Both the position numbers and the translations under genes were made by a program. A DNA stretch of 42,680 nt from positions 1 to 42,680 of the forward strand of contig JAAETT010000128.1 in NCBI GenBank assembly GCA_024228115.1, read 5' to 3'. Shown here piece by piece: positions 7,723 to 15,573 of the stretch (positions are counted from its first letter, which is position 1; every line of letters begins with the position of its first letter). Source of the DNA: a bacterium (GTDB lineage Bacteria > Myxococcota_A > UBA9160 > UBA6930). The notes beneath the pieces are model-generated. The model saw only the letters and a list, made by a program, of their open reading frames with translations, had not been told where the DNA came from and searched no databases.

Positions 7723-8541
7723 TCAGGGATCCGTCTCCCGGCGTTCAGGGGCGCCGCAGCGTCTCTCGACGCGGGCGGCCGGGTCCTGGCGATAGAAAGC
7801 CTGGAGGATCTCGTAGAGGTCCGCATGGCGTTTGCGCATCGAAATCGGCTGGTCGAAGAAGAGCTCAGTGGCGACGGCGAAGAACTCGGCCTCGTTGGTG
7901 GCGCCATACACATCGAGCAGGCTGCGCTGGTCTTTCTCAGCGCGTTCGCGCAGGCTTCGGTACTCCCGCTCACATACTTCGATCCAGCGCTGGTACTCGG
8001 CCCGGCTCTCAAGGGGCGGGGTGCCGTCCACTCCGCCATCTCGCATATCGAGTTTGTGGGCGAATTCGTGGAACACGACGTTATGCCCTCGTCCCGGGTG
8101 GCGGGTCTGATGTTCGACGGCGTCCCACACCAGGATGACAGGTCCGCGCAGCTGGGCTTCCCCGAGAATGGGAATCGGCCCTCGCACTTCCCCTCGCGGG
8201 ATCTCGAAAGCGCCCGGGTGGCGCTCGGGGATGACCACCGTAGAGGGGTAGACCAGGATCGAGCGAACATTCTTGTAGAGATCGTGGGAGCGCCCGAGGA
8301 TCAGCAGACAGGCATTGGCTGCAATCGTCACGCGGATCTCGTCGTCGAGGCTGAGGCCCCCGCACCCCTCCCATTTCTTCTCCGCAACGAAGATCCGGGT
8401 CAGATCGCGAAGCCGTCCCCGCTCCGCTTCGTCGAGCCAGGCATCATGGGCGAGATTGTGTGAGATGAGCTCCTCCCATCCATCGGGGAAGGGCTGCTCG
8501 AGGAGCTTCCTGCGGCGGCGATCGCGGAACCAATGCAACAC
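7723..8541 (-). CDS. mtfA: Zinc-dependent peptidase MtfA (M90 family)
   Basis: A 272-aa cytoplasmic metallopeptidase. E. coli MtfA (265 aa) titrates the glucose repressor Mlc and is a zinc aminopeptidase. The zinc motif HEFAHKLDM (HExxH) is preceded by the family segment PGRGHNVV. The third ligand region EFFAVATELFFDQP follows, and the C-terminus ends with YEILQAFYRQDPAARV. Upstream parts such as LTRIFVAEKKWEGCGGL are also family-typical. The start is taken as GTG 8541, giving LHWFRDRRRRKLLEQPFP, which matches the usual family beginning; longer frames run into arginine/proline-rich sequence. The convergent decarboxylase-like gene ends 11 bp away. Confidence 0.88.
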   Translation of the reverse strand: MLHWFRDRRRRKLLEQPFPDGWEELISHNLAHDAWLDEAERGRLRDLTRIFVAEKKWEGCGGLSLDDEIRVTIAANACLLILGRSHDLYKNVRSILVYPSTVVIPERHPGAFEIPRGEVRGPIPILGEAQLRGPVILVWDAVEHQTRHPGRGHNVVFHEFAHKLDMRDGGVDGTPPLESRAEYQRWIEVCEREYRSLRERAEKDQRSLLDVYGATNEAEFFAVATELFFDQPISMRKRHADLYEILQAFYRQDPAARVERRCGAPERRETDP

Positions 8542-8596
8542 GACGCTGTAGAGCGTAGCCCCCGGGCGTCGGCGCACCCGGCCGCTGGCTCGACGC

Positions 8597-8887
8597 CTAC
8601 GCACCCTCCGGGCGGGTCGCGTTGGATGGGAAGCGTGCTCGGTACCAGGCCGGAGGGAAGAAGGTGAGCCAGTAGGCGCAGATGGTCGCGATCCCAAAGG
8701 CGGACGTGACGAGCATCGAGATGGACCTTGCGGAGATTTCTCCCGCGGAGCCTGGCTCGTAGCCAAGGAAGACGGGTGCGTTCACTGTCCAGACCGACGC
8801 GACCGTACAAAGCGAAGCGATCGCCCAGAGCAGGAAACGGTTCGCAACGAGCGGTTCTGCGAGGCCCAACGCGACGCGCTTCCGCAT
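8597..8887 (-). CDS. Small two-helix membrane protein, unknown function
   Basis: A 96-aa protein read from ATG 8887. Two hydrophobic helices are visible at about residues 17-37 (FLLWAIASLCTVASVWTVN) and 57-79 (SMLVTSAFGIATICAYWLTFF), followed by a short polar tail PPAWYRARFPSNATRPEGA. It lies 55 bp upstream of mtfA on the same strand and could be co-transcribed with it. Its start is only 11 bp from the divergent DsbD-alpha-like frame, which leaves little room for two promoters. No family is recognised, and a longer frame from 8959 is possible but would overlap the divergent gene. Confidence 0.55.
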   Translation of the reverse strand: MRKRVALGLAEPLVANRFLLWAIASLCTVASVWTVNAPVFLGYEPGSAGEISARSISMLVTSAFGIATICAYWLTFFPPAWYRARFPSNATRPEGA

Positions 8888-8897
8888 GAGCTGAGTT

Positions 8898-9341
8898 GTG
8901 GCCCTCGCGAGCGCAGCCGAGACCCGGGCGAGTGATGCGATCCGTCTGCCCCGCAGCAAGGACCATGTGAGCGCACGGCTTCTGGGCGTTGGCGGCGAAG
9001 AGGGTCAGGAACTCGTCATTCGAATCACGATGGACGAGGGCTGGCACGTCAACGCCAACCCGGCTTCCCTGCCGGCTCTCCTGCCCACGACGATCGAAGC
9101 CCTGAAAGGCGGTCCGGTCGGAACCATCGAGTACCCGCCGGGTCGGAGTTTCCGGCCGGAGTTCGCCGAGGACGCCATCCAGGTGTACGACGGCACGATC
9201 CTGGTGCCTGTGGCGTTCGAGGATGGCATCGTCCGGCCCGACCATCTGGCCCTTCGCATCCAGGCCTGCGATGAGCTTCGCTGCTTGCCGCCGGATCGCG
9301 TCATCGTGAGCCGAGCGAAGGCAGCTTCCGAAACGCCGTGA
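8898..9341 (+). CDS. Orphan DsbD alpha-like (thiol:disulfide interchange N-terminal) domain protein
   Basis: A 147-aa frame (GTG 8898; an alternative GTG at 8967 has AAGGA four bases before it) encoding a single DsbD N-terminal-like beta domain. It contains DEGWHVNANPASLPALLPT, YPPGRSFRPEFAEDAIQVYDG, and IQACDELRCLPP. In DsbD the alpha domain carries a Cys pair that passes electrons to periplasmic partners; here a C-x4-C pair is in CDELRC. There is no signal peptide, no membrane domain and no thioredoxin domain. The domain also occurs at the C-terminus of some thioredoxin-like proteins, so this may be a truncated remnant of one whose front half is lost. Periplasmic function without a signal is doubtful. 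Confidence 0.65.
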   Translation: MALASAAETRASDAIRLPRSKDHVSARLLGVGGEEGQELVIRITMDEGWHVNANPASLPALLPTTIEALKGGPVGTIEYPPGRSFRPEFAEDAIQVYDGTILVPVAFEDGIVRPDHLALRIQACDELRCLPPDRVIVSRAKAASETP

Positions 9342-9480
9342 CCACGGTCATCCGGGCCTTTTCCTGCTTCGGATGGAAGAGGCGGCTCAGGCCACGATTC
9401 AGCCCTATATGGGGGTGGTATTATTTCTTGTACGTTGCTACCCCTGCTGATTCCGGGCAGCTTTTTCCGAAGGGACCCCC

Positions 9481-11139
9481 ATGAACCCCCCTCTTTTGGC
9501 GCCTCCGCTCCAGTCGAGTCTCGATCCTCGTTCTTCCGATTTTCAGGAGAACCGGGCTGCGATGCTCGAGAAGCTGGCCGAGATCGACGGCCTGCTCGAT
9601 CAGGCGGAAGCCGGCGGGGGAGCTCGCCACCACGAGCGCCTGGCCAAACGCGGAAAGCTCCCGGTTCGGGAGCGGATTACCCTGGCCCTCGATCCGGACA
9701 GCCCGTTCCTCGAGATCAGCCCGCTGGCGGCGTACAACTCGTCCTACACGATCGGCGGCGGAGCGGTGATGGGGATCGGCGTCATCGCCGGGGTCGAATG
9801 CGTGATCTTTGCCAACGATCCCACCGTGCTAGGCGGTGCACTCACGCCCTATGTGAGCAAGAAGTGGATGCGCGCGCTCGAGATCGCCCGCGACAACCAC
9901 ATTCCCTATGTGAGCTTCGTCGAGTCGGCGGGTGCCGACCTGCGCGTAAAGACGGGCGGCGGGGATGACGGAGGCCAGGCGGCCGTCTCGGCACGGATCG
10001 ATCACTTCGCGGAATCCGGCCGCTTCTTCTACGAGATGATCGAGCTCTCGAAGCTGGAGATCCCCACGGTTTGCGTGGTGTTCGGTTCGTCGACGGCCGG
10101 AGGTGCCTACCAGCCCGGCATGTCCGACTACAACATCGTCATCAAGGAACAATCCAAGATCTTTCTTGCGGGCCCGCCCCTGGTGAAGATGGCGACCGGC
10201 GAGGAATCCGACGACGAAACCCTCGGCGGTGCAAAGATGCATGCAGAGGTGTCGGGGCTTGGCGAGTACCTTGCCGAGGACGAGCGCGATGCGCTTCGCC
10301 TTTGTCGCGAGGTCGTTTCCCATTTGAACTGGCGAAAACCCGGCCCGCCACCGAGTCTGCAATCCGACGAGCCGGTGCTCGATCCGGAAGAGTTGCTGGG
10401 CATGGTCAGCCCGGATCTGCGACGGCCCGTGGACGTGCGCGACGTCATCGGGCGGGTCGTGGATGGCTCACGCTTCGAGGAGTTCAAGCCCCGCTACGGC
10501 ACGACCCTGGTATGTGGTTGGGCTTCGCTTCAGGGCTATCCGGTGGGCGTTCTCGGCAACAACGGAGTGCTGAACCCACAGAGCGCCGAGAAGGCTGCGC
10601 ACTTCATCCAGCTGAACAACCAGATCGACGTGCCGCTTCTCTTCCTGCAGAACCTGACTGGTTTCGTGGTGGGCAAGGAAGTCGAGCAGGCGGGCATCAT
10701 CAAGAAGGGCTCGCAGATGCTCAACGCCGTGACGAACTCGACGGTGCCCCACCTGACCGTGATCATCGGCGCGTCCTACGGCGCGGGCACCTATGCGATG
10801 TCCGGTCGCGCCTTCAACAACCGCTTCACCTTCATCTGGCCGACCGCGAAGATCGCCGTCATGGGGCCGAAGCAGATCGCCGGGGTGATGTCGATCGTAC
10901 GAAGGGCAAGGGCGGCGCGCCTGGGCGAAGAGTTCGACGAGGAAGCGGACGCTCAGCTCGTCGCGGCCGTCGAGGCGATTCAGGAAAAGGGTTCGCTCGC
11001 GCTCGAGGCCACCGGCACGATCAGCGATGACGGCATTCTCGACCCTCGAGACATGCGTACGGCCCTCGGGATCTGTCTCTCGGTGGTGCGCAACGCTCCA
11101 GTCGAGGGTGCGGACGGTTACGGAGTATTCAGGCTGTGA
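9481..11139 (+). CDS. Acyl-CoA carboxylase carboxyltransferase subunit (methylcrotonyl-/geranyl-CoA carboxylase beta type)
   Basis: A 552-aa biotin-dependent carboxyltransferase that moves the carboxyl group from biotin to an acyl-CoA. Both crotonase-like halves are complete. The first has RIDHFAESGRFFYEMIELSK and the CoA/carboxyl-binding GSSTAGGAYQPGMSDY. The second has GNNGVLNPQSAEKAAHF, LQNLTGFVVGKEVEQAG and IIGASYGAGTYAMSGRAF. The C-terminus YGVFRL is like AtuC/LiuB-type subunits. The start ATG has GAAGGGA upstream in a 139-bp leader. Its stop overlaps the next gene's GTG. The partner genes (biotin carboxylase, AtuA-like) favour a geranyl-CoA or related branched substrate over leucine breakdown, but the beta subunit alone does not prove it. 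Confidence 0.9.
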   Translation: MNPPLLAPPLQSSLDPRSSDFQENRAAMLEKLAEIDGLLDQAEAGGGARHHERLAKRGKLPVRERITLALDPDSPFLEISPLAAYNSSYTIGGGAVMGIGVIAGVECVIFANDPTVLGGALTPYVSKKWMRALEIARDNHIPYVSFVESAGADLRVKTGGGDDGGQAAVSARIDHFAESGRFFYEMIELSKLEIPTVCVVFGSSTAGGAYQPGMSDYNIVIKEQSKIFLAGPPLVKMATGEESDDETLGGAKMHAEVSGLGEYLAEDERDALRLCREVVSHLNWRKPGPPPSLQSDEPVLDPEELLGMVSPDLRRPVDVRDVIGRVVDGSRFEEFKPRYGTTLVCGWASLQGYPVGVLGNNGVLNPQSAEKAAHFIQLNNQIDVPLLFLQNLTGFVVGKEVEQAGIIKKGSQMLNAVTNSTVPHLTVIIGASYGAGTYAMSGRAFNNRFTFIWPTAKIAVMGPKQIAGVMSIVRRARAARLGEEFDEEADAQLVAAVEAIQEKGSLALEATGTISDDGILDPRDMRTALGICLSVVRNAPVEGADGYGVFRL

Positions 11140-13082
11140 GCTTCTCGACTCTCTTGATTGCCAATCGGGGTGAGATCGCCCGCCGCGTGATTCGCACGGC
11201 TCACGACATGGGGATCCGCTGCGTTGCCGTGTACGTGGCTGCTGATCGGGATGCACCGCATGTTGCCGATGCGGACGAGGCGGTCTGTCTTCCCGGCTCC
11301 TATCTGGATGGCAAGGCGATTCTGGAAGCCGCTCAGTTGACCGGTGCCGGCGCGGTCCACCCGGGCTACGGCTTCCTCTCGGAGAATGCCGGCTTCGCTG
11401 CCGATGTCGTCGCTGCGAACCTCACCTGGGTGGGTCCTTCCCCGGACGCGATCGCGCAGATGGGCGACAAGCTCGAGGCCCTGGCACTGGCTGAGCGGGC
11501 GAACGTGCGGACGCTTCCCAGCAGCAAGGATCTCGGCGCGGCGGATGCCGTTGGCTTTCCTCTGCTCGTCAAGGCGGCCGCCGGGGGTGGCGGCAAGGGC
11601 ATGCGGATCGTCTCGAAGCCCGGGGATCTCGAAGAGGCCGTCGCGGCGGCTCAACGGGAGGCAGCCAGCGGGTTCGGTGATGATCGGGTCTTCCTCGAGC
11701 GCTACGTGTCCCATGCTCGGCATATCGAGATCCAGATCCTCGGTGATGCCCATGGCGGCCTCGTCCATCTGGGTGAGCGCGAATGTTCGATCCAACGTCG
11801 GCATCAGAAGATCCTCGAGGAATCACCGTCGCCCCGGGTCGATGCGGCCCTTCGAGAAGAGATGGGAAGTGCGGCGTTGCGTCTGGCCGAGACCCTTGGC
11901 TATCAGAGCGCGGGAACGGTCGAGTTCCTGTTGGATGACGACACGGGCGAGTTCTTCTTCCTCGAAGTCAATACCCGCCTCCAGGTGGAGCATCCAGTGA
12001 CCGAGGCCGTGACCGGAATCGATCTGGTGCGTGAGCAGCTGCGCATCGCACGAGGCGAGAGCCTTGGCTACGACCAGGCCGATGTCAGCTTCAACGGGTC
12101 GGCCGTCGAGGCGCGATTGTACGCCGAGGATCCGGCGAACGACTTCCTGCCGGAGACGGGCCAGTTGGTTGCCTTCACGCCAGCCGCCTCGCCCGAGGTC
12201 CGCTGGGATTCCGGCGTGATCGAGGGCACGGTCGTTGGTACGGAATTCGATCCGATGCTGGCCAAGGTGATCGCCCACGCACCCACCCGAATCGAAGCCG
12301 CCAGCCGCTTGGCCCTGGCTCTCGAACGCACGCATCTCGGTGGGGTGACGACGAACAGGGATTTCCTGGCTGCAACCCTGCGGACCGCGGAGTTCCTGGC
12401 CGGTGATACCACCACGGATTTCATTGAGCGAGTGGGCCCTGCGCGCTCGCTCGACCTGGACGAGGAGGAGACCGACCGCTTGGCTCGGGTGGCCGCACTC
12501 TGGATCCAGGCCATGAACCGGAGCGAGGTCCAGGTGTGGGCAGAGATACCGAGTGGTTGGCGAAACGCCCGCATGCCCGATCAGCGGGTGTGTCTGCGCA
12601 GCGGGGAGCGCGACATCGAGGTCAGCTATCGACGCCTCAGAGACGGCAGCTTCCGGTTCTCGGATGGCTTGCTCGCCCGAGTCTGCTCGTTCAGCCCGAG
12701 CGAAATCGATGTCGAGATCGACGCCAGGCGAAGCCGGGCTCGGATCACGCGAGGGGAGGATTTCCTGATCGTCCACGGTCCGCGCGGAGATCTGAAGCTC
12801 GTTCTGCTGCCCCGCTTCGAGATTCCCGGCCGGGAAGATGCCGCAGGCGGATTCGTTGCGCGGATGCCCGGCAAGGTCATCGACCTGCGCGTCGAGGTGG
12901 GCGATGTCGTCGAGGCCGGGCAGACCGTCGTCGTGCTCGAGGCGATGAAGATGGAACATCCGATGAACGCCACGGAAGACGGAATCGTGCGTGAAGTGCG
13001 TGTTGCCCTGGGTGACCAGGTAGAGAGCGGAGCCGTGCTGCTCGTGGTCGAACCCGCTTCCGGCGAAGAGGAAACGACATGA
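11136..13082 (+). CDS. Acyl-CoA carboxylase biotin carboxylase/biotin carrier (alpha) subunit
   Basis: A 648-aa alpha subunit that carboxylates its own biotin with ATP and bicarbonate. Order of domains: biotin carboxylase N-domain from residue 1 (LIANRGEIARRVIRTAHDMG), ATP-grasp with KAAAGGGGKGMRIV near 146-159, HARHIEIQILGDAHG, then VNTRLQVEHPVTEAVTGIDL near 282-301. A connecting region follows, and a C-terminal biotinyl domain has VVVLEAMKMEHPM with the biotinylated Lys at 605. The GTG start (11136) overlaps the upstream stop in GTGA, and the stop overlaps the next ATG in ATGA. Length and order match AtuF/LiuD/MccA proteins. It works with the upstream carboxyltransferase. Confidence 0.92.
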   Translation: MSFSTLLIANRGEIARRVIRTAHDMGIRCVAVYVAADRDAPHVADADEAVCLPGSYLDGKAILEAAQLTGAGAVHPGYGFLSENAGFAADVVAANLTWVGPSPDAIAQMGDKLEALALAERANVRTLPSSKDLGAADAVGFPLLVKAAAGGGGKGMRIVSKPGDLEEAVAAAQREAASGFGDDRVFLERYVSHARHIEIQILGDAHGGLVHLGERECSIQRRHQKILEESPSPRVDAALREEMGSAALRLAETLGYQSAGTVEFLLDDDTGEFFFLEVNTRLQVEHPVTEAVTGIDLVREQLRIARGESLGYDQADVSFNGSAVEARLYAEDPANDFLPETGQLVAFTPAASPEVRWDSGVIEGTVVGTEFDPMLAKVIAHAPTRIEAASRLALALERTHLGGVTTNRDFLAATLRTAEFLAGDTTTDFIERVGPARSLDLDEEETDRLARVAALWIQAMNRSEVQVWAEIPSGWRNARMPDQRVCLRSGERDIEVSYRRLRDGSFRFSDGLLARVCSFSPSEIDVEIDARRSRARITRGEDFLIVHGPRGDLKLVLLPRFEIPGREDAAGGFVARMPGKVIDLRVEVGDVVEAGQTVVVLEAMKMEHPMNATEDGIVREVRVALGDQVESGAVLLVVEPASGEEETT

Positions 13083-14833
13083 AGGATCCGGTACGCATCG
13101 CGAACTGCTCGGGCTTTTTCGGAGATCGCCTCTCCGCTGCAAAGGAGATGGTCGAAGGCGGCCGCATCGATGTGCTCACGGGCGACTGGCTCGCCGAGTT
13201 GACCATGCTGATCCTCGCCCGCACGCAGGCCAAGCGCCCCGGCGGTGGTCATGCCCGCACCTTCGTGATGCAGATGGAGCAGGTGATGGGTACCTGTCTC
13301 GACAAGGGCATCAAAGTGGTTTCGAATGCGGGTGGTCTCGATCCGGAAGGCTGCGCCGAGGCGGTCGCGGAGGTCGCCAAGAAGCTCGGCCTGCATCCGA
13401 AGATCGCCTTCGTGCGCGGTGACGATCTGATGCCTCGTATGGCGGAACTGGTTGCCGCCGATCAACTGCATCATTTCGAGACCGGCGAGCCGATCAAGGA
13501 GGCCAGCTTCCTGACGGCCAACGCCTACTTCGGATGTTGGGGGATCGTCGATGCGTTGAACCGTGGGGCGGATATCGTCATCACCGGCCGCACGACCGAT
13601 GCCGCGGTCGTCTGCGGTCCGGCTGCCTGGCATCACGGGTGGAGCCGCACGGATTGGGATGCCCTGGCGGGTGGCGTGACCGCGGGCCATGTCATCGAGT
13701 GTGGCACCCAGGCGACGGGAGGGAACTATGCGTTCTTCACCGAGGTTCCTGGCCTCGTTCGCACCGGTTTTCCCTGGGCAGACGTCGCGGCCGATGGATC
13801 GACGGTGATCGGCAAGCACGAGGGCACCGGTGGCGAAGTGTCGATCGGAACCGTCACGTCGCAGCTTCTCTACGAGATCGGCGGGCCGGAGTATTTCGGG
13901 CCGGATGTGACCACCCGTTTCGACACCATCGAACTCGAACAGGTGGGGCCGGATCGTGTGCGGATGCATGGCATCCAGGGAGAACCTCCGCCCGCGACCT
14001 TGAAGGTTTGCCTCAACCGGGCCGGCGGATTCCGCAATGACATGAACGTCTGCCTGACCGGTCTCGATATCGAGGCGAAGGCGAAGCTCGTCGAAGAAGC
14101 CTTCTGGGAGGCTTGCCCCTACGGGCCTGAAGACTATGCGCAGGTGACGACCCGGCTCGTTCGCACCGACAAATCCGATCCGGAGACGAACGAGCAAGCC
14201 GTTGCCTTGTGGCGCATCAGCGCGAAGGACCCGGATGAGAAGAAGGTGGGCCGCGCGTTCTCGAATGCAATGGGCGAATTGGGCCTGTCCACGATTCCGG
14301 GCTTCTTTGGTGTCGGTGGCGGCCCCGCCGCCGGGCGGCCCTTCGGCGTCTACGAGCCGGCCCGGATTGCTGCTGAGTTGGTTCCCCAGGAGGTGGTGAT
14401 ACTCGGTTCGGAGAGCGGAGAAATCTCCTCGGTCGTGCCCAGACCGGACGTTCGGGTCGAACCGACCCCAGGCCCCGAAGCTGCGCGGCCGGAAGGCGAG
14501 ACGAGGCGTGCGCCTCTTGGCGTCGTGTTCGGCTCTCGCTCGGGCGACAAAGGTGGCAACGCCAACCTCGGCGTATTCGCGCGCAGTGACGAAGCCTGGG
14601 CATGGCTCGATGCCTTCCTCACCGAAGAACGCCTGCGCGAGCTGCTACCCGAGGTCGCGCCGCTACCGATCGATCGCCATCGGTTGGCTTCCCTGCGGAG
14701 CATCAACTTCGTCATCCATGGTCTGCTCGAGGAGGGTGTCGCCGCCTCGACGCGGCAAGATGGCCAGGCCAAGAGCCTCGGCGAATGGTTGCGAGCTCGG
14801 GTCGTCGATCTACCGGTGGCCCTGCTCCCGTGA
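13079..14833 (+). CDS. AtuA-like acyclic terpene utilization protein (DUF1446 plus C-terminal ferredoxin-like fold)
   Basis: A 584-aa protein. The DUF1446/AtuA domain spans about residues 5-445: IANCSGFFGDRLSAAKEMV, VSNAGGLDPEGCAEAVAEVA, NAYFGCWGIVDAL, DIVITGRTTDAAVVCGPAAW. The C-terminal domain (about 480-584) starts with VVFGSRSGDKGGNANLGVFAR and matches the AtuA-associated ferredoxin-fold module. In Pseudomonas, atuA is needed for growth on citronellol and geraniol and sits with the geranyl-CoA carboxylase genes; its biochemical role is unclear. Here it follows the two carboxylase subunits by an ATGA overlap. No atuB/D/E/G/H-like genes (dehydrogenase, hydratase, acyl-CoA dehydrogenase) are in this window. 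Confidence 0.85.
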   Translation: MKDPVRIANCSGFFGDRLSAAKEMVEGGRIDVLTGDWLAELTMLILARTQAKRPGGGHARTFVMQMEQVMGTCLDKGIKVVSNAGGLDPEGCAEAVAEVAKKLGLHPKIAFVRGDDLMPRMAELVAADQLHHFETGEPIKEASFLTANAYFGCWGIVDALNRGADIVITGRTTDAAVVCGPAAWHHGWSRTDWDALAGGVTAGHVIECGTQATGGNYAFFTEVPGLVRTGFPWADVAADGSTVIGKHEGTGGEVSIGTVTSQLLYEIGGPEYFGPDVTTRFDTIELEQVGPDRVRMHGIQGEPPPATLKVCLNRAGGFRNDMNVCLTGLDIEAKAKLVEEAFWEACPYGPEDYAQVTTRLVRTDKSDPETNEQAVALWRISAKDPDEKKVGRAFSNAMGELGLSTIPGFFGVGGGPAAGRPFGVYEPARIAAELVPQEVVILGSESGEISSVVPRPDVRVEPTPGPEAARPEGETRRAPLGVVFGSRSGDKGGNANLGVFARSDEAWAWLDAFLTEERLRELLPEVAPLPIDRHRLASLRSINFVIHGLLEEGVAASTRQDGQAKSLGEWLRARVVDLPVALLP

Positions 14834-15480
14834 AAAGCGGGGAGCCGCAGCGAGCGTATCGCCGTTTCCCCGGCCTTCGCGCGCCGAAGCCCCTGCTTTC
14901 GCCCGATGCCGAACGCCGGCTCACGGCACGCCAGCTCGAACTCCTCGACGAGCTTCAGCAGCTGGTCGCGAAGGAAGAACTCGCGGGCCTGACGATCGCG
15001 CAGATCGCTGCCGAAGTCGGCTGCTCGTTGCGGACGCTGTATGGCATCGCGCCTAGCAAGGAAGAGCTCGTGCTGACGGTCGTCGACCGCCGGTTGCATC
15101 GGATCGGTCGTCGCGCGATCGAGGCGCTCGACGAATCGCTATCGCCCCTCGCTGCGCTGCGGGCTTATCTGCGAGTGGTCAACGAGGCCGTGTTGCCGGA
15201 GGCCGCGTCCTTCTCCGAGCATTTCGGCCTCGTGCCGGGCGCGAAACGCCTGCTCGATGGCCACGAGAACTACGTCATGGCTGTCACCCAGCGATTGCTC
15301 GAGCAAGCGGCCGCCGAGGGAGAGATCCGGGCAATCGACGCAGCGCCCGTTGCGCACGTTCTGGGCGGGTTGGGTAGAGAATGCGCCCGCTCGGAAGTGG
15401 CGGAGCTTTCTGCCGCGCCGCCGAAGGAGACCGCGGACGCCATCGCGGAGATCTTCCTCCGGGGTCTCGAAAAGGACTGA
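14830..15480 (+). CDS. TetR-family transcriptional regulator
   Basis: A 216-aa regulator. The helix-turn-helix is in LTIAQIAAEVGCSLRTLYGIAPSKEELVLTVVDRRL (about residues 49-84), followed by a helical ligand-binding domain ending FLRGLEKD. The GTG start at 14830 overlaps the AtuA-like gene's stop in GTGA, so it is the fourth gene of the operon and translationally coupled. TetR proteins usually repress the operon they sit in and respond to an acyl-CoA or other small molecule; autoregulation of the carboxylase operon from the region before 9481 is an inference. No clear palindrome could be fixed there. Confidence 0.87.
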   Translation: MKSGEPQRAYRRFPGLRAPKPLLSPDAERRLTARQLELLDELQQLVAKEELAGLTIAQIAAEVGCSLRTLYGIAPSKEELVLTVVDRRLHRIGRRAIEALDESLSPLAALRAYLRVVNEAVLPEAASFSEHFGLVPGAKRLLDGHENYVMAVTQRLLEQAAAEGEIRAIDAAPVAHVLGGLGRECARSEVAELSAAPPKETADAIAEIFLRGLEKD

Positions 15481-15528
15481 GCGCGCCCGTCCCGCAGGCG
15501 GAGCATCGCTGGCGGTAGATGCGGTACC

Positions 15529-15568
15529 GTGGGGTCTCTGCCCCACTACCCCCCCCCCCCAGGAAGGG
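15529..15568 (+). promoter_or_regulatory. GC hairpin, C12 homopolymer and ribosome binding site upstream of the exported FG-GAP protein
   Basis: GTGGGG (15529-15534) pairs with CCCCAC (15541-15546) across TCTCTG. It is followed by a run of 12 cytosines (15549-15560) and by AGGAAGGG (15561-15568) five bases before the ATG at 15574. Homopolymeric tracts of this length are prone to slippage. Here it would alter the length of the 5' leader between hairpin and ribosome binding site, not the reading frame. Confidence 0.7.
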
Positions 15569-15573
15569 CCTTC

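Noticed and set aside
9342-9480. TetR operator in the leader of the carboxylase operon
   Set aside because: A weak GGTRGYA-type symmetry around 9415-9443 matches too few bases to support a site.
12626-14197. Long minus-strand open frame (523 codons) opposite the carboxylase and AtuA-like genes
   Set aside because: It mirrors well-conserved genes on the plus strand and its translation shows no family features; high GC makes long antisense frames common.
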